Positions 35,656 through 49,529 of a stretch of DNA of 64,000 nucleotides are shown in pieces (position 1 is the first letter of the stretch; every line of letters begins with the position of its first letter). A model generated the notes under the pieces. It was not told the origin of the DNA. It did no database searches and was given only the letters and a program-made list of their open reading frames with translations. The translations under genes were made by a program, and so were the position numbers. Where the stretch lies: positions 20,514,664 through 20,578,663 of the forward strand of contig CALNVZ010002974.1 of NCBI GenBank assembly GCA_940671915.1, read 5' to 3'. This stretch comes from Paracentrotus lividus (Eukaryota; Echinodermata; Echinoidea; Camarodonta; Echinidae).

Positions 35656-37675
35656 TGGAGGGGGCTAACATGGCAAACTTATACAATATGCCTTACTAGG
35701 GTACCATGGAGGAACTAGTTTTCTGTCTGCTACACAACTTTGTGAATTTTTTTCTTGAATAGTGAGTAGTTTTGCTAAGTGAATTTATTGGGAAAGCCTA
35801 AAGGCTGACTTTGCTGTTTGATGTGCGAAAGTAGTACTTTTTAGTTGTAGGGGAAAACCGACTTAAATATTGGTCTTAAAGGTTATTGGGTGCAATATTT
35901 TATGGGAGGTGAAGATTTCATAGTTTATAAGTTGATTCTTGTAAACTCTGATCTGTAATTATTAGGGTTCTTTGAGCCCAAATTAAAAAAACTTCTTCAA
36001 TCAATACTACTTAATTTTTCCCTTATACGTTTTTAAAAACCTCAGGAAATGTTTGTCTAATCAATCAGTAAATAACATTAATTTAATACTCATCACTTAT
36101 CATCATGACTTAAACCATGGTCTCACTATTCAACCAAAAAAAAGTTTGATAAATCTCGTCATCAAGGATGCCATGTTGATGAAGAAGTAAGTCAGCACAT
36201 ATTTGCTGTGATTTTGGAATATTTTATATGGAAATACATACAAGTATCCATATAATGAAGTGGAAATTTTCTGCGAAGATGGAATCAGAAAGTAAATCCA
36301 ACGCAAAAATAACAACTTATACAGCAGTTTATTTTAATTTTCATTCTATTCAATTGTTGCTGGGTGGCAACAGGAGGCTAATTTATCTCAACCAGCTGTG
36401 CGGAGTTAATTTATTCATTATCTCAAGTCATTCAGGTGATTGGTTTTCTACATCATGGTATTGTCTGAGATACATAGCAGGAGGGTTCTAAACTGATTAT
36501 TGGTTCCAGACTGATGAAGTTTGGCTGCTCAGAATGCAATCAGTGGAAACTATCTAATCAATAATTTTAATGATACAGGCAGGCATTACACAATGGTGGA
36601 TCCAAGATTGGGAAATGGAGGGGGCGCATAAAGCAAATTTCATACAAGAGGGAGTTCATAAGGCAATTTTGTTAGTAATAGCTTTACAAACAAGTATGCT
36701 CATACCTGATACTGCATCAGACTGTTGTAAAATGCTAATGCAATAAAGCATTACCTCAATAAGAAGAAATGTTATTGTAAAATGATGCAGAATTTAATAT
36801 GGCTTTTTTCTTTTCATTCCAGCATGTAAAGTACTGATGATACAATGACTTCCGTCTATGCTTCACCACATTATTTCCCCAGACAAGAAATTGCAAACAT
36901 CACTCAGTGTGTTTGTGATTTATTAGGCCACAATTTGAGTATTTTTAGTGTGAGTGCTAAAAGAGCAGTCACATCAACTACACATGCAAACAGAAAATGA
37001 AAATCAATCATAAACAAAGGAAATTATTCCAGTAGAGTACGCACGTCAGATACACAGAGGGGGACCCCTCTGCTTCATTAGCAATCAGTTCAAAATTGTT
37101 CAATTGGCAAAAATTTAACCAGCAGTAACCAACAAAACCGGAAATGAAGCAAAGAAGAAGTCAGTAACCCTTGTGATGTGCATGTCCTTGCAAACTAATT
37201 TACACAATAGATGAGCTGTAAGAAAAATGGTCCTACACGTACATATTTCAAAAGATCATCTGATGGACATGATATTAATTAAGTTCTAATCAAACTAATT
37301 TAGAAATGGGGCATTTTCCTTAAGTATAAGTATTGATTATGCACACTAATTGTTACAATTATAAATTGCTATGCCATTTACTAAAAATTTTCATACACAT
37401 GACTTGATTTTTCATTGATTTTCCAAAATTGCTTCACTCTTGATTTCTAACCAAAAAAATGAATCATTCACTGAAAAATTAGAAATTAGACTATTGTATA
37501 ATGAATATATTTCAAATGATAGTATGGCCTTTTCATTTACGAATTATTTATATTTGTTTATTTCAGACATCAAATGTATGATCTATTTAAATGTACTTGT
37601 ACATGTACACATACATGTATTGATCTTACTGTTATAAAAATTCATTTCTAGCATGATTTTGTTTATATGATACAA

Positions 37676-37708
<33 letters not shown>

Positions 37709-38234
37709 CCCTTTTGAAATAGTAAAATCAATAACAATTCGATAGAAAAGTGGAATTATAATCACAGAAAAGGGCATAGGGCTTAATAGCTCAGACAAAA
37801 TTTCAACCAACCATGCCTTATCATAAAACAACCAACTTTATCTCCCCTAGTAACAAATCCAACCAAGGAATATGAAATGATACTCTGGTTCTTATCACCA
37901 TAATGGCTTACTTATTATCATGTCCATTAGACTGATGATGGTCTACTTTAAAAAAATATTTTATCAGATGAGATTTCAGCCAAATTGAGATAGGATATCA
38001 AAAGAGTGCATTGTAGGAGAAAAAATCCAATGGAATATGTTGACCTCTTTAGAAAGGGACTTTTATCTCAGAAAAACTGATGTATTAAAAAACCCTTTCT
38101 AAATATGAGAACCTGGCAGAGAATAAAAATAGATGTTTATTTTAAAGAGCCCTCCTTGATTTGCCTAATGTTTCCTCTAATTTTCTTCTTATTACATTTT
38201 TCTAAGAAATTTTTTCACCCAAATATTACTCCCC
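35656..38234. other. Intron sequence, no exon seen
   Basis: Contains an AAT microsatellite (37676-37708) and otherwise AT-rich unique-looking sequence. No plausible splice-flanked coding frame is visible on either strand. Confidence 0.5.
37676..37708. repeat. (AAT)n microsatellite
   Basis: Eleven uninterrupted AAT/TAA units. Confidence 0.9.
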
Positions 38235-38327
38235 TTAACCCGTTGGGGACTGAGCCCGAATATATTCGGGCTGAGGTCTATGGGAAATGTGTGTTATAGC
38301 CAAATCAGCTCGTCTCCAACAGGTTAA
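38235..38327. mobile_element. Short TTAA-ended MITE, copy 2
   Basis: It starts TTAACCCGTTGGGGACTGAG and ends GTCTCCAACAGGTTAA, near-complementary tips. A small inner hairpin GCCCGAATATATTCGGGC is present here but missing from copy 1 at 19319-19381, which is shorter by about 30 bases. Confidence 0.8.
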
Positions 38328-38433
38328 TGCCAGCTTCCCATGCCATTAATAAAGAACCAGGTTTATTGATTGAAAAGAAGCAAGACTAAACTCTTTTCTT
38401 AGTAGCATAATTATTACAGGATTTATAGAAGGC

Positions 38434-39493
38434 CGTGTGTTATAAGTTCACCGCCTTTTGCGTTACATGCCAATTTGACTACAAACGGAACCTTTTTCAC
38501 TTCAAAGACATGTATCTCGAAAAGTATACACCCTACTATATCAAAACTATACATTTTCTGAAAGGAAAATAATCAAGGAATCTAAATCTGCATTGAAAAT
38601 ATATACCAGGTGCAAGATAAAAAAGTTATTCTGAAAAATTTCAGGAAATATTGATATTTTTTTAATTTTCATTTTTTTATCATCAAGTCATCTATTATCA
38701 GCCAAATAGTAATGACATTATTATATATGATAGAGAATATTCAGACCTTTCAAATGAGGTATAATTCATTATGGTTTACAATTTTAGAATGAAAAATATA
38801 ATGATCCGAAATTTAGCCCTGAAAATATAGATTTTTTCAAATTCTTGAGGGGGTTGAGTCCTGCCAAGTACTGTTACACACCATCAAACACATTGTTTAA
38901 GTGATATGATGGTATAAAGCAGTTTATAAGCTTCAATTTGGTGCAAAATTTACAAAAATAGGCTAAAATTTGGCAGAGATATTGCCAAGTTCCCCCCAAC
39001 GGTACTGCAATATCTCTCATTCCTAATGACTTTGTACAGGAGGCATTGCATTTTTAGGTCAAATAATGATTTTGTGGTCTTCTTGGGTGCTATTGTGACA
39101 TCAAACCTATTGTTCAGTGATTCTATGGCATAAAGCAGTTTATAAGCTTAAGTTTGGTACCAAATTCACAGTTATAAGCCAAAATTTGGCAGAGAAATTC
39201 AAGTTTTCCCCAAATCAACCACAAAATGTGAAATTTCCCATTGACTTTGTACAGGCGGCGCCGCTTCCGGCACCATCCCTACTGTCCTAAACTTAAACCA
39301 TTGTAACTCCACCAGAATGTGACCAAGAACAATGAAACTTCACAGGGAGCTAGCACAGTAACATAGCTTCAAAATGAGATCAAATTTGTTACATGAACTT
39401 TCTTACTTTGGAAAATATCAACAAATTCATGCTGAAAAATAGCAAAAAGCGTAACAGCACCACCCTATTTGGGTGGCGAGTTCATAACACACG
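38434..39493. mobile_element. 1.06-kb non-autonomous TIR element
   Basis: The left tip is CGTGTGTTATAAGTTCACCG and the right tip is the near-complement GGCGAGTTCATAACACACG. Further in, GCGTTAC and GTAAC also face each other. TAGAA lies outside both tips (38425-38429 and 39496-39500) and may be the target duplication. There is no transposase frame. Two internal segments starting near 38925 and 39130 (AAAGCAGTTTATAAGCTT) are direct repeats of each other. Confidence 0.65.
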
Positions 39494-40768
39494 ACTAGAA
39501 TATATACAGAGAATCTTTAATATTTACTAAAAGATGGAAAATACATATACGGTTAAAGGCAACAACAAAAAAAATAAATGAATAAAATTGCCACTAAATG
39601 AAGAAGGGAAAAAAAAGTAATTTCAATGCCAAATGAATACATTTTTGTTTCCCAATGCAAATCAATAAAGACAAACAGCCTTTAGAACAAGTTGGGAAAG
39701 GAAAGCATACTTTACATTTTAAATTAAATAAATTCTCTAAACTTTTTTGCTTTCTTTAAATATGTTTGAATGTCCACCATCTAATTCTATGTTCAAACTA
39801 TTTTACAGTGTCTATGGGCAACAAACAAAGAATATCTAGATAGAAACTCCACATATCTCTGAGATTGAGGCCCACAAGAAGGGGGGGGGGAGGATCATCT
39901 CAAAACCTGCCAAAGATCTTTCGCAAATCAGTCACAAAAACGATTTATTACCGAACAATGAAAATTTGTTCATAGCTCCTTATTAGGAAGTCATGTGATC
40001 AATCAATATCCAGTTGCGGTCCAATTTCAATTACACCCTGCGGGATGAAGAAAAGGATTTCCTGCAAGGGAGCAATGTACACTAGTTTGCACTTAATCTC
40101 ATTTCTATTCCATTTTGGTGTGTGCCTCAGAAGCAGAGAAAAATTAAGTTTGTTTCGAAGCAGTATCATTTGACTAAGTTGCATTGAATAATGGGGTCTA
40201 AATGCAATTAACAAGTTCTGGAATTGTCATTTATTCTGTAGCCTTATGGCATTTTTTGTAACAGTACACTACAGTTATGGTAGTCAGCATACCTGGAAGC
40301 AAAAATGAGGTAGAGAGAGAGAGAGAGAGATAGAGAGGAAGATGGATGATACGAGAAACATGAAGAAAGAGATAAAGAGAGGGAGAGAGAGAGAGAGAAA
40401 AAAAAAAGAGAGGCAGACAGAAGATGTAAGAGATTAGCCTTGAGAGAGAAAGAAAGACAGAGACAGAAACATAAACAGAGACAGACTGATATGAAAGGAA
40501 TAAGGATTGCGAATGGAAACATCCTTAGGAAAACAAGAGGAAGTTGAGCAAAGATGAAAAAAGACCACAATAGAATAAAAGTAACAGAATAATCACTGTA
40601 TTTAATAAGAGACAAGAAGAAATAAACATAGGGAGAGTGATAGACAACTATTGTTCAAAGCAAAGGCAATTGATACATGCAACAACAAAAATTTACAAAC
40701 TCAACATCTACTCTAGATATCTCATGACCCTGAATTACACAAATTTGTTAGAATGATCAACAATAAAC
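39494..40768. other. Intron sequence with GA microsatellite
   Basis: A GA-rich microsatellite runs from about 40311 to 40465. Nothing coding is supported. Confidence 0.55.
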
Positions 40769-41422
40769 ATGTCGTCAGTGATTTTACGAACCGTCCTACA
40801 CCTCGCCGAGTTCCCAAAACCAGCTTTTGAGATAATCGCGTTCAAAGTTTGGATGTTCTTCTGACGCTCATAACTTCGCGCTTTGAAGGAAACCAGGGCA
40901 ATTAATTATATCAATGTACAGCATAAATTCTATAATTTTACAATATGAAAGAAATTATTTGCAATCGGGGTTTGAATTTTAAATATTTAGAATAAAATGG
41001 AAGGTAGTTTTTTAGAAACTGATTATTTTTACGACAAACAGGGGGTTAAGGTCACTTCGTAAAATCATGCGTATCACGCGCATGTTTTTTAGCGTCCTAA
41101 ACCACGAGATAGAACGGTTCGTAAAATCATTCAATGCATACGCGCACCGCTCACCCATATGTAGGTCGGGTTGCGCGCCATTCAGGAGACTGCTATAGTG
41201 TAGAAACAATGGTTTAGGACGCTTCGTAAAATCACTGGAAGCGATGTGACGTTTTGAACGAAATTTGAATCTTCTCTTATTTTTAAAATAATTAAGATTT
41301 CGACCTGAAATTTGGTCATTCGATAGAGTTTAATACAGGCTTTAAGAATATCGAAAAAACTCAATTTCGAAAATTTGACAAAAAAAATCGGTTTATGACG
41401 GTTCGTAAAAACAGCGACGATG
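40769..41422. mobile_element. TIR element with repeated TTCGTAAAATCA words
   Basis: The left end reads CATGTCGTCAGTGATTTTAC followed by GAACCGTCC. The right end is the imperfect complement GACGGTTCGTAAAAACAGCG followed by ACGATG. The core word TTCGTAAAATCA recurs inside at 41056, 41118 and 41223, each preceded by a GTCCTAAACC- or GGACG-like word. Several shorter copies or internal tips may be nested. No open frame of interest. Confidence 0.6.
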
Positions 41423-42751
41423 TATAAGAGCTAGGACATCATATAGTCAAATGGCCTCTCAGCTCTACAATGTTAATATGATTCAAATAAACAAAATTAC
41501 ACGTAGATATGACACTAAACATCTTTTGTATGTGCTTTCATGTCATAGACACCCGCGTTGTACCAATATGTTCCTAACTTTTATCTTATCTAGGAAATAT
41601 GATTCATAAAGTGTTGTCCCAATACAAGATATCGAGAATATGATTATAATACACTTTGAGACATGTGAGAGGATCGTGACTGCAGGATTAAACAAAGACT
41701 TCCCAAAGACGTGAGAGGCTTGCCATAATCTGGCAATGAATTTTAAGCAAATAGAAAAGAGCATGTGCATCGCGTGATGAACTGAGGAATGGCATTTTCT
41801 TCTGCAGAAGATTTACTTGATGCTCAATATGAATTTTTCTGTTGAAAAACTTACAACTTTATTCCAAATTCACAACAACAAATCCCATCGATAATCATTG
41901 TAAAAGGTTACATGTATGTTCTATTTCTTTCATGTTGACTGTGTTTTCAAAATAATTGGGCTTCAAGAATATACAATGTATGTAATTGGTATCAAAATGA
42001 ACACCACTACATGCACATCATGACCTGTATATAAAGGTATGTACAAGTACATAGTATGCTAAGGAAATTCTCCAAATCTTGATTAAATTCCTTCTCCACA
42101 TTTTTTTTCTCCATTCCTTACCAAGTTTCAAATCCTCCCTGTATGTCGTTTCCTTACAGGTTGGAGATTTTGTAACGATTTACAAAGTATCTCTTCTTGG
42201 GGAATTGTCTCCTACAAGAATAATTTACGACTGTTTTTTTGTTTTGTTCTCCAAGGAATTTATACAAAATTAGGGTGTAAAGAGAGGGTAGCATCCAAAC
42301 TCAGTTTTCACTGATTAAAAACTTGCCCTCTGGCTACCCTGAACCAGTTGTTAGCTATATAGAGTCCCCATTGCCTTTGGCTATAATGCTTTCCAGACAT
42401 GCCTAGTAGAACAAGATCACCATGTATGACAGCATAAATTGTGTTTGGGGTGATGAACATGTTGCAGTTGAATAATTGGAATACTGAAAAAATTGTGGCC
42501 TATCTCAAGGCTGTGGACCCTTCATTTACCAAACTTTTATTACTTTGACACCTCTTCTGCCAAACAGCTTTTGGACATTCCATTTATTTCAATATGTGCT
42601 TAAAAACTATAAGTTGTAATTTATTTATTTGCAAAGTACATTTCCTATCTTACTCTTACATAAAAAAGCACTGACTCTTCAAACTCCACTAATTACCAGT
42701 TTTGGCAATTAATACCGAATATGAAACAAAAAAATCATGAAAAATATATAC
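41423..42751. other. Intron sequence, no exon seen
   Basis: AT-rich. No coding frame flanked by acceptable splice sites was found. Confidence 0.5.
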
Positions 42752-42974
42752 CTTTAGATTTCGGCTGATTGGACCGCTTAGGGTTGCTGAGTGACCGTTT
42801 GAGTAAGGGACCTGAGGAGCCAGTAGCATCCAGTGACATGAACCTGGTCCTGGCCTGCCTGGGTGGGTCTGGTCTATGAACCCCACCTGATCCTCCGAAG
42901 GCTGAGGAACCACTTAAGAGTTCACTGATAGACTCATGGTCTGCGAACAGGGGAACATGGCTCTCCAAATCCTC
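42752..42974 (-). CDS. Exon of the same Ser/Pro/Arg-rich protein
   Basis: A 223-nt exon lies between an acceptor (ACCAACAG) and a donor (AAAG|GTATAT). It encodes about 74 residues beginning EDLESHVPLFADHESISELL, with a Gly/Pro-rich middle and a basic SLSNPKRSNQPKSK end. It starts on a codon boundary and ends with one base, and the exon at 32736-32070 supplies exactly the two bases needed. The preceding intron must begin upstream (higher coordinates), so the protein start is not in these two exons. Confidence 0.72.
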
Positions 42975-45900
42975 CTGTTGGTATCAAGAAATTAAACAAA
43001 GACAAACAAATTATTAATAGAGCAAAGAAATATTTATTTCAATAATTTCAAACTAATCTCGAACACTGGTAAGAGACATAAATTCCAGTGAATAAGGAAT
43101 AATTGTATTAAACCATGGGTAATTTGAGTAAATTTGGGTAAATCTCACTGTCCCTAGTCGATCATGCCCAAAGCTCTCCGGGGTGGGGAAGATTGTTTTC
43201 CTGTGGTCCAGAAATTTACCTTCAAGACAGGTATTCCCAGTGCTTTTCACAAAGTCTGGGGTCAGCAAATTATGATCCACTCCCCATGAAAGCTTAGCAA
43301 ATTATAGGAAGATACATTGATTTATTGCAGTAAATGATGTTGATGGTACATTTGTGTATAGGAGAAGCTGTTTTCTTCAAAAGGAAAGCACTGATATCCA
43401 CATTAGCAAAGTTTGGAACCTCTAGTTTCAGAAAACACATACATGTAAAACCCCATAAGAAATTATGTATTGATGGTTTTGAACCAGAGTGTCACAAATT
43501 TGAGAAACTCTTTCACAGCAAAAATTTTGTGCTGAATCAGGTTGATTTTACATTCACAATATGGTTGTGGCACAATCAGGATGATTCGGCATTCATTCGG
43601 CTCTCTTCATAGAAGTATATATTGTATAGATGTTTACAGTCTAAAACTGAAATAGTTCATACCATACACTGTACATCAATAGTGAGGGACAAGACGTGAA
43701 ACTTGTATCTTTCACTTTCTGAAGAGCATACTTGTGTTTATGTGTCTTAATTAAAAAAAAAACACTTTTCAACATTTTTTTTTATTATATTGAATTAATA
43801 ATTTGCCCCCAACACAAAATAAGAAATTGTAAACAGAGGAGATATTCCTATACTGATGTGGATCAACAGGCTTAAAGGTTCAATAATAATAAGAATACTC
43901 AAATTTCTAGAGCCTTTTACATCTCTATCGGATATCATAGATCTTTTCAGTTTAAAAAGGGGGGAAACATATCACCTGTCTCTACAAGCAAAAGACAAAA
44001 AAAAAAAACAACAACAACAAAACAAAAAATAACAAAAAAGAAATGAAATGTCATGTTGCTTTGGCTTACCAAGGATGAATTACTACTATGTGAACACATC
44101 TTGATGGAGTCAGGATATATAAAAGCAAATCACAAAAGTTGAAGATTATGCATCAACTCCTCATGCAAATATGATTCGTTCTACATGTATAATAGAGACA
44201 AAGTTATTTCTTAGTCCAATTTTAGTCCTCCCAGAGACGAGATATCATCCATCGCATTTCTCAACCTAATACTGAAGTGAGGTATGTTGCATTATCCTGA
44301 TTTTTTTTGTTATTTTCGTCCTTGACAAGGGAAAGTTCTTATCATAAGCAGTCTGATGCCTGAAGGACATACAAATGTTGAATATTTTCACTCCATGCCT
44401 GCCAGACTATTAATATCCTACACAAGCTTTTTCAAGATATAAGCTTTCCACTTTGGAATACTAATGAACGTTCAGCTTTCGCAATCCCAGCGAATTGCAA
44501 GTAAACCGACGAAATATCAGGCAAAATTGTCCTTCCTTTGCTCGGCAAAATCAATATCTGGCAAGAGCAAACCCAGATTATGGTTAATAAGTACCTCTGG
44601 CTCAAGCAGATAAGCAAAAACTACTTGATTGCCACGTCCCACTTGAAATGATATACAAGCTCTCTCTTCTTTGTCAACAAACGCTAGAATTAATTGAGCA
44701 ATACTTCAAACGGTGTGTTGTCTACTTCTTGTCTTGTAGTCAATTAAGCAACAAACTCAAGTATTTTCGTGAATAGGGCACGTACCCCCTCTCTCCATAA
44801 TGTTCAGCGCATTGCAAGTACACAGTTCTGCGTCTGTTTCACTGGTGCGTTTACAAAAACTACATTGCCTTTTCTTATCATGCAATCAGCCTGTTACATC
44901 GTAAGTGCTGTCGATGGTAATGAAGTGATGTCAAGACAGTATCCAAACACATGAACAGCCTTTGAATCTGAAGATGTCCTAGAATATTGTCCCAGTCTGA
45001 TAGGGTTAAAGTGGTATATCCCGCTAGCTTGATTGAGCAGGCATTGCTGCATAGGATCCCTTGTCCCCGCGAGCATTCTCCTTAATCTTACGGCAGATAG
45101 TATTCTAAAAAAACACCTGTCCAAAGTTCCAATACATCCTTCAGTTGCAATACAATAGAAGTGAAATGATGTCAATTCAAACTTGCATAGAGGGTAACAC
45201 TTATACCCATATATAGCTTATCAAACCCCTCCTTTATTCTCAAAGAACTATATAGTCTTTGTAGCAGTCCTTCAGACTCGTCAATTCAAATCTTATATTA
45301 TTGTCAGCTTTATATCTTGCAGGCAAAGCCTGGCAATTGACAAAAAATGTATTTATAAGATGCAAGAATATTTACAAACATCATGTGGGTAAATTATAAG
45401 ATAATTGGGAAAACTAAAAAACAAATTGGTTTACTGTTATTACATCACATGTCTGCAATTAATAAACATCATTCAACAAAAAGTTTGATTTTGTTTGGTT
45501 CAACAATTTTTTTTCTCCAGTGGTTGCTTGACACTAGCAGTGCTCGAGTCTGTTCATGTGGTTCATGTGGCTCTCCTATAATGAATAATTTAGAGGTACA
45601 TGTACATGATATTTACAAAATCAAGAGTCTCCAGAAATAGACTACCAAATACATGTATTGTCAAAACATCCAATAGTACCATAGAAGTTTTACTCTCCGA
45701 TCAACCCCTTCGAATTGATCAATTGTTATTCTATCAGTACAAACAGACAATCACCTCTCAGGATCAATATATTCTCTTCCATTGCATTGATGTGCATTGG
45801 ATGGAGTATTGGATCAAAGAGGGGGATCAATTAGGATTACTGCTGTCTTTGGAAGATTATGTAATCTTGGAGTACATGTCAAGTGGGGTCGAATTTGTAA

Positions 45901-48753
45901 CTGATCTTGACGTCACAAAATGATAACAACATCATTAAGGCATTTGGTAGGTTTGCAAATATTGCAAAATCTAATAGCGAATTTGTTTCAAATCTTATAA
46001 AGCTAAGCATATAGTTGACAATATCGCCTCAGGGATAAAACAATGAAAATGGTAGAGTTAGTAGAGATATGATGTTAAAGGGTCACGTTGCCTACATGAA
46101 TTGCAGAACCCTAAAAATATCTTGATCGGCAAAAAGTTTCATGCCAGCTTCAATTTGTCTTTCGTTCAAAAAAGTTACTCTCAAAACTTCATAACAGATC
46201 ATCAACGGAACATCAACCTATATTACCAATGTATGTCTTTCATAAAAATTTTATCACTCAAGGGTTCATACATTGTATGTTATAAGCACTTTTCTCTTTA
46301 ACCATCTCTGGTCTTATTTAATTAAAGAAAGTAAAAGTACAATTAATTTCACAGACCAACTAATAGTCATGGTACTACTTTCATTTCTCTTACAATTTTC
46401 ATTGCCATAACAATTTCTTAAAACATAAATAAACATCGTTTTCAAATCAGTATATTTGATCTTTTTTGCATACGCCATGCCTATGTTAATACATGACATT
46501 ATATCCCTATTCCTCATCTTCCATTTCTTAGAATTACACCTTTGACACTAAATTACACCATTGCTGAATTATGTAGGGTTCCTGACAGTATTATTGCAGC
46601 AATTGGAGCAAAATGAAGAAGATTGAAAATGGAACAAGTTCACGATTCACGACTCTCTTGAGGGTCATCTTGATTGCCCACATGATGGGTAAGAGTGTGA
46701 TGGTGAAGTGTTGATCGGTGGTATCAAGTATCTAAGAGGTGTCCTCCGAGCAAGGCTACCTGTCCCATCCCATCCACCTCAATGACCAAGATACATGACA
46801 TATATTCTGGACTCCTCCTCTAACTTACATTGTCTTGATCTCTTCTTTTAATCTCTTTTTCGTTTCTCTGTCTCTCTCTGTCTCTCTCTCTCTATTTGTA
46901 TTCCAAGTGTCCGTCTCCGTCTAGCCACCCTCTTTCTCTACCTTTCTCCATTTTTATTTAAGCAAACTTTCAAATTTGATAAGATGTGAAATTAGATTTC
47001 TTCTCTGTCCATCCTACATGTACACGTATAAACACCTTTTCTCCTACTTTCACTTCCTGTCGTTTTCTCCCTCTTTCCATTCTCCAAATTTTGATGTCCC
47101 CTTACTCTGCCTCTTTACATTTTTTTTTTTAAATTGTTATTTTTCTGTCACATTAAATGTGATACACAATAAAAATGCAATTAATACTATTATTAATCCT
47201 CCAATTACCAAGCGAATAAAAATTAGTATTAATCACTAAACCTTAATGAAATAATATACATGTGTATTTGTGACATTACTATTGAGCTCTCAGTCCATGA
47301 TCCTCTATTAACAATGGCTTTGGTAGAAAAAAAATGTAAAATCTATTCAAGCTTAAACCTGGTGTATAGTTTTGGTAACAAAAAAAAAATCGGCATAAAA
47401 CCGATTAAATATAGTCTCATGTTGTTCACATTGCGCTAAAAGACATGTGTGAGAGATTTTGTGATATTCCTTTCACGATTTCCGGTGAATTTCAGTGAAA
47501 TGTTTGAATCCAAACACAATTTGTAACGGTTTTGAGACCTTTGCTGGGTTGTCCTGTCCCCCGAACTTCCCGCATGAATGGACCGTAGCGATCTGTGTGT
47601 ATCACCCACACAAGAGAATCCCCATTGGTTTTCCATGTGAACGCCTAGTGCACACAAAGCTGTGTCGGGTCCCCGTCTTATCTTTTTTATACTATAATAT
47701 CGTGAAATAAAGACGTTAAAACGAGATTCCATGTAATATAACTTTCTTTGTTACAGTTACAGGATTCAGGCTTTCATATTATCTAACTGTGAATCCAAAT
47801 TAAATTTTTCCTTCTCCCAACACTATACACCAGCTTTAACAATTAAACATATACGAGCAAACAATACCAACCTGGTAAATATTATATTTTATAAGAAAAT
47901 ATTTAGGTGAATGTGGGTCCTAACAATTTATTGCAGTTACCCTGAAATCAAATATCTATAGAAATTGCTGTAATTGTTCAAGTACTCTCTTTGGTAGTTT
48001 AGCAATTTTAGGTAAAATAGCAATGGAAGGCAAATATATTGTTCTATTGATGTAATGTAAATAGTGTAATTAAGAGAGTTATTTATACATTTATGATAAC
48101 TGAAAAATGAATTTAAATGAATAAAATATTATCTATGTATATTCATAATAATCATTCCTAGGTCATGAACTTGATTTTAAATGACACTATTTACAACAAA
48201 GGGCTGGGGATCTTCAAAATAATTTGTCATGACAATGGCATGTATTCTGAACTGCGGTCTAGAATGTAACTAGAGTTCAGGTTTTTATCGGGCAAAATGA
48301 TCACATGAATTCAACAAGACTGTATTAGAATGGTATAGAATTTGGGGAACCGTCCTTCAAAAACACAAGGTGTGCTGACGATTATACAGAAGTATACCAC
48401 AGCTAGGCACATTCATGTGTATTTGATATAATTTGCCCTTTAGATACCCCATTGATAACTCATCCGCTCACAGGGTTAAACCCGTTCAGCTGTCACATCC
48501 ATTATTCTCATATATGCTTGCAACATCCAAAATGCAATGTTATGAGTATTGTATTATGCCAAATGTATCTCATACATGACTGATTCTAATCTATTGGTAT
48601 GTGGTAAACATTATTTTGGCATCTTTTGTTACTTTCATAGGCACGTGTAGTTAGGAAGACATGGTGTACATGTACATAATATGCCTAAAATCAACCACTT
48701 AACTCTACACCTAATCCTAACCTCATTTCTGGGGTTTAATAAATCGTGATACC
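42975..48753. other. No gene supported
   Basis: Probably further intron or upstream sequence of the minus-strand gene. Open frames at 43334-43612, 45600-45923 and 47436-47732 lack convincing splice context or domain signals. A CT-rich stretch lies at about 46860-46900. Confidence 0.5.
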
Positions 48754-48828
48754 ACTAATAATGATAATATCTGGTTATTTATATAGCACTTTTCCAGTTA
48801 AACTGCTCAAAGCGCTTTACGTAATTAC
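48754..48828 (+). repeat. Dispersed repeat fragment (TTTATATAGCAC...AAAGCGCTTTAC)
   Basis: The sequence TTATTTATATAGCACTTTTC followed by CTGCTCAAAGCGCTTTACGT is of a type found many times in marine invertebrate genomes. It looks like a short interspersed or MITE fragment; only part is present. Confidence 0.5.
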
Positions 48829-49420
48829 CTCGTTGAAAGGATTCAATTCCATACTTGCTGGTTATGATGCATTTATACACTGTAGGCGCCTGTAGTTGTC
48901 CTATTGGACCATCAGCTGGTTCAGAAACACAAAAATTTCCTGAAATATCTATAAAGAATCATTGCATAGTGCACAGGGCAAACTCTTCGAAGCCAGTCTT
49001 CATTGCCCTTACTTTGGACTGGTCATTTTTTATAGGAAAATTTCGACTTTGAACTCTGTTGACTAACAGGTTGACCTAATATATGCCGTTATTAATCAAT
49101 AACAGAATGGGACACTATTTGTTTTGAAAAATTTCCTCCCCTTGTCAAATATTTGGTTCGCGATTGGAAATAAACAATGTCCCTGAATTATGAAACACAG
49201 TGACCATTTAACTCTTTGGTTGCCATATTCCCATTATAGCACATTTGTTATATTTACAATCATAATAATCGGTTGTCTCTTTATTGCTGGTGTTACAGGA
49301 TCTGTGAGTTAATTGATGTTTAGTCTTTTAGACAAGATTACCATTTACAGGGTGATCTACAATGTACGGCTTTGAGTCAATGGTAATCAAAATAAATGCC
49401 ATAACTATTATCCAGGTTTT

Positions 49421-49529
49421 AGGACAACTGCCCCCCCCCCCTCATGCCAAAAAGCTACCCTCTAACCATAACACTATATTTAGGGGGTAGTTGTCATAGG
49501 GGGCATTGTCCACAGGGTAGTTGTCCTGT
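49421..49529. repeat. Foldback of GGACAACT / AGTTGTCC words
   Basis: AGGACAACTGCCCC at 49421 faces GGGTAGTTGTCCT ending at 49527, with an extra GGGTAGTTGTCAT inside. The same vocabulary makes up the foldback at 62968-63143 and the start of the left arm at 2744-2785, suggesting one repeat family. Confidence 0.6.

Noticed and set aside
40244-40615. Minus-strand frame rich in Ser and Leu
   Set aside because: It is created by the GA/CT microsatellite.
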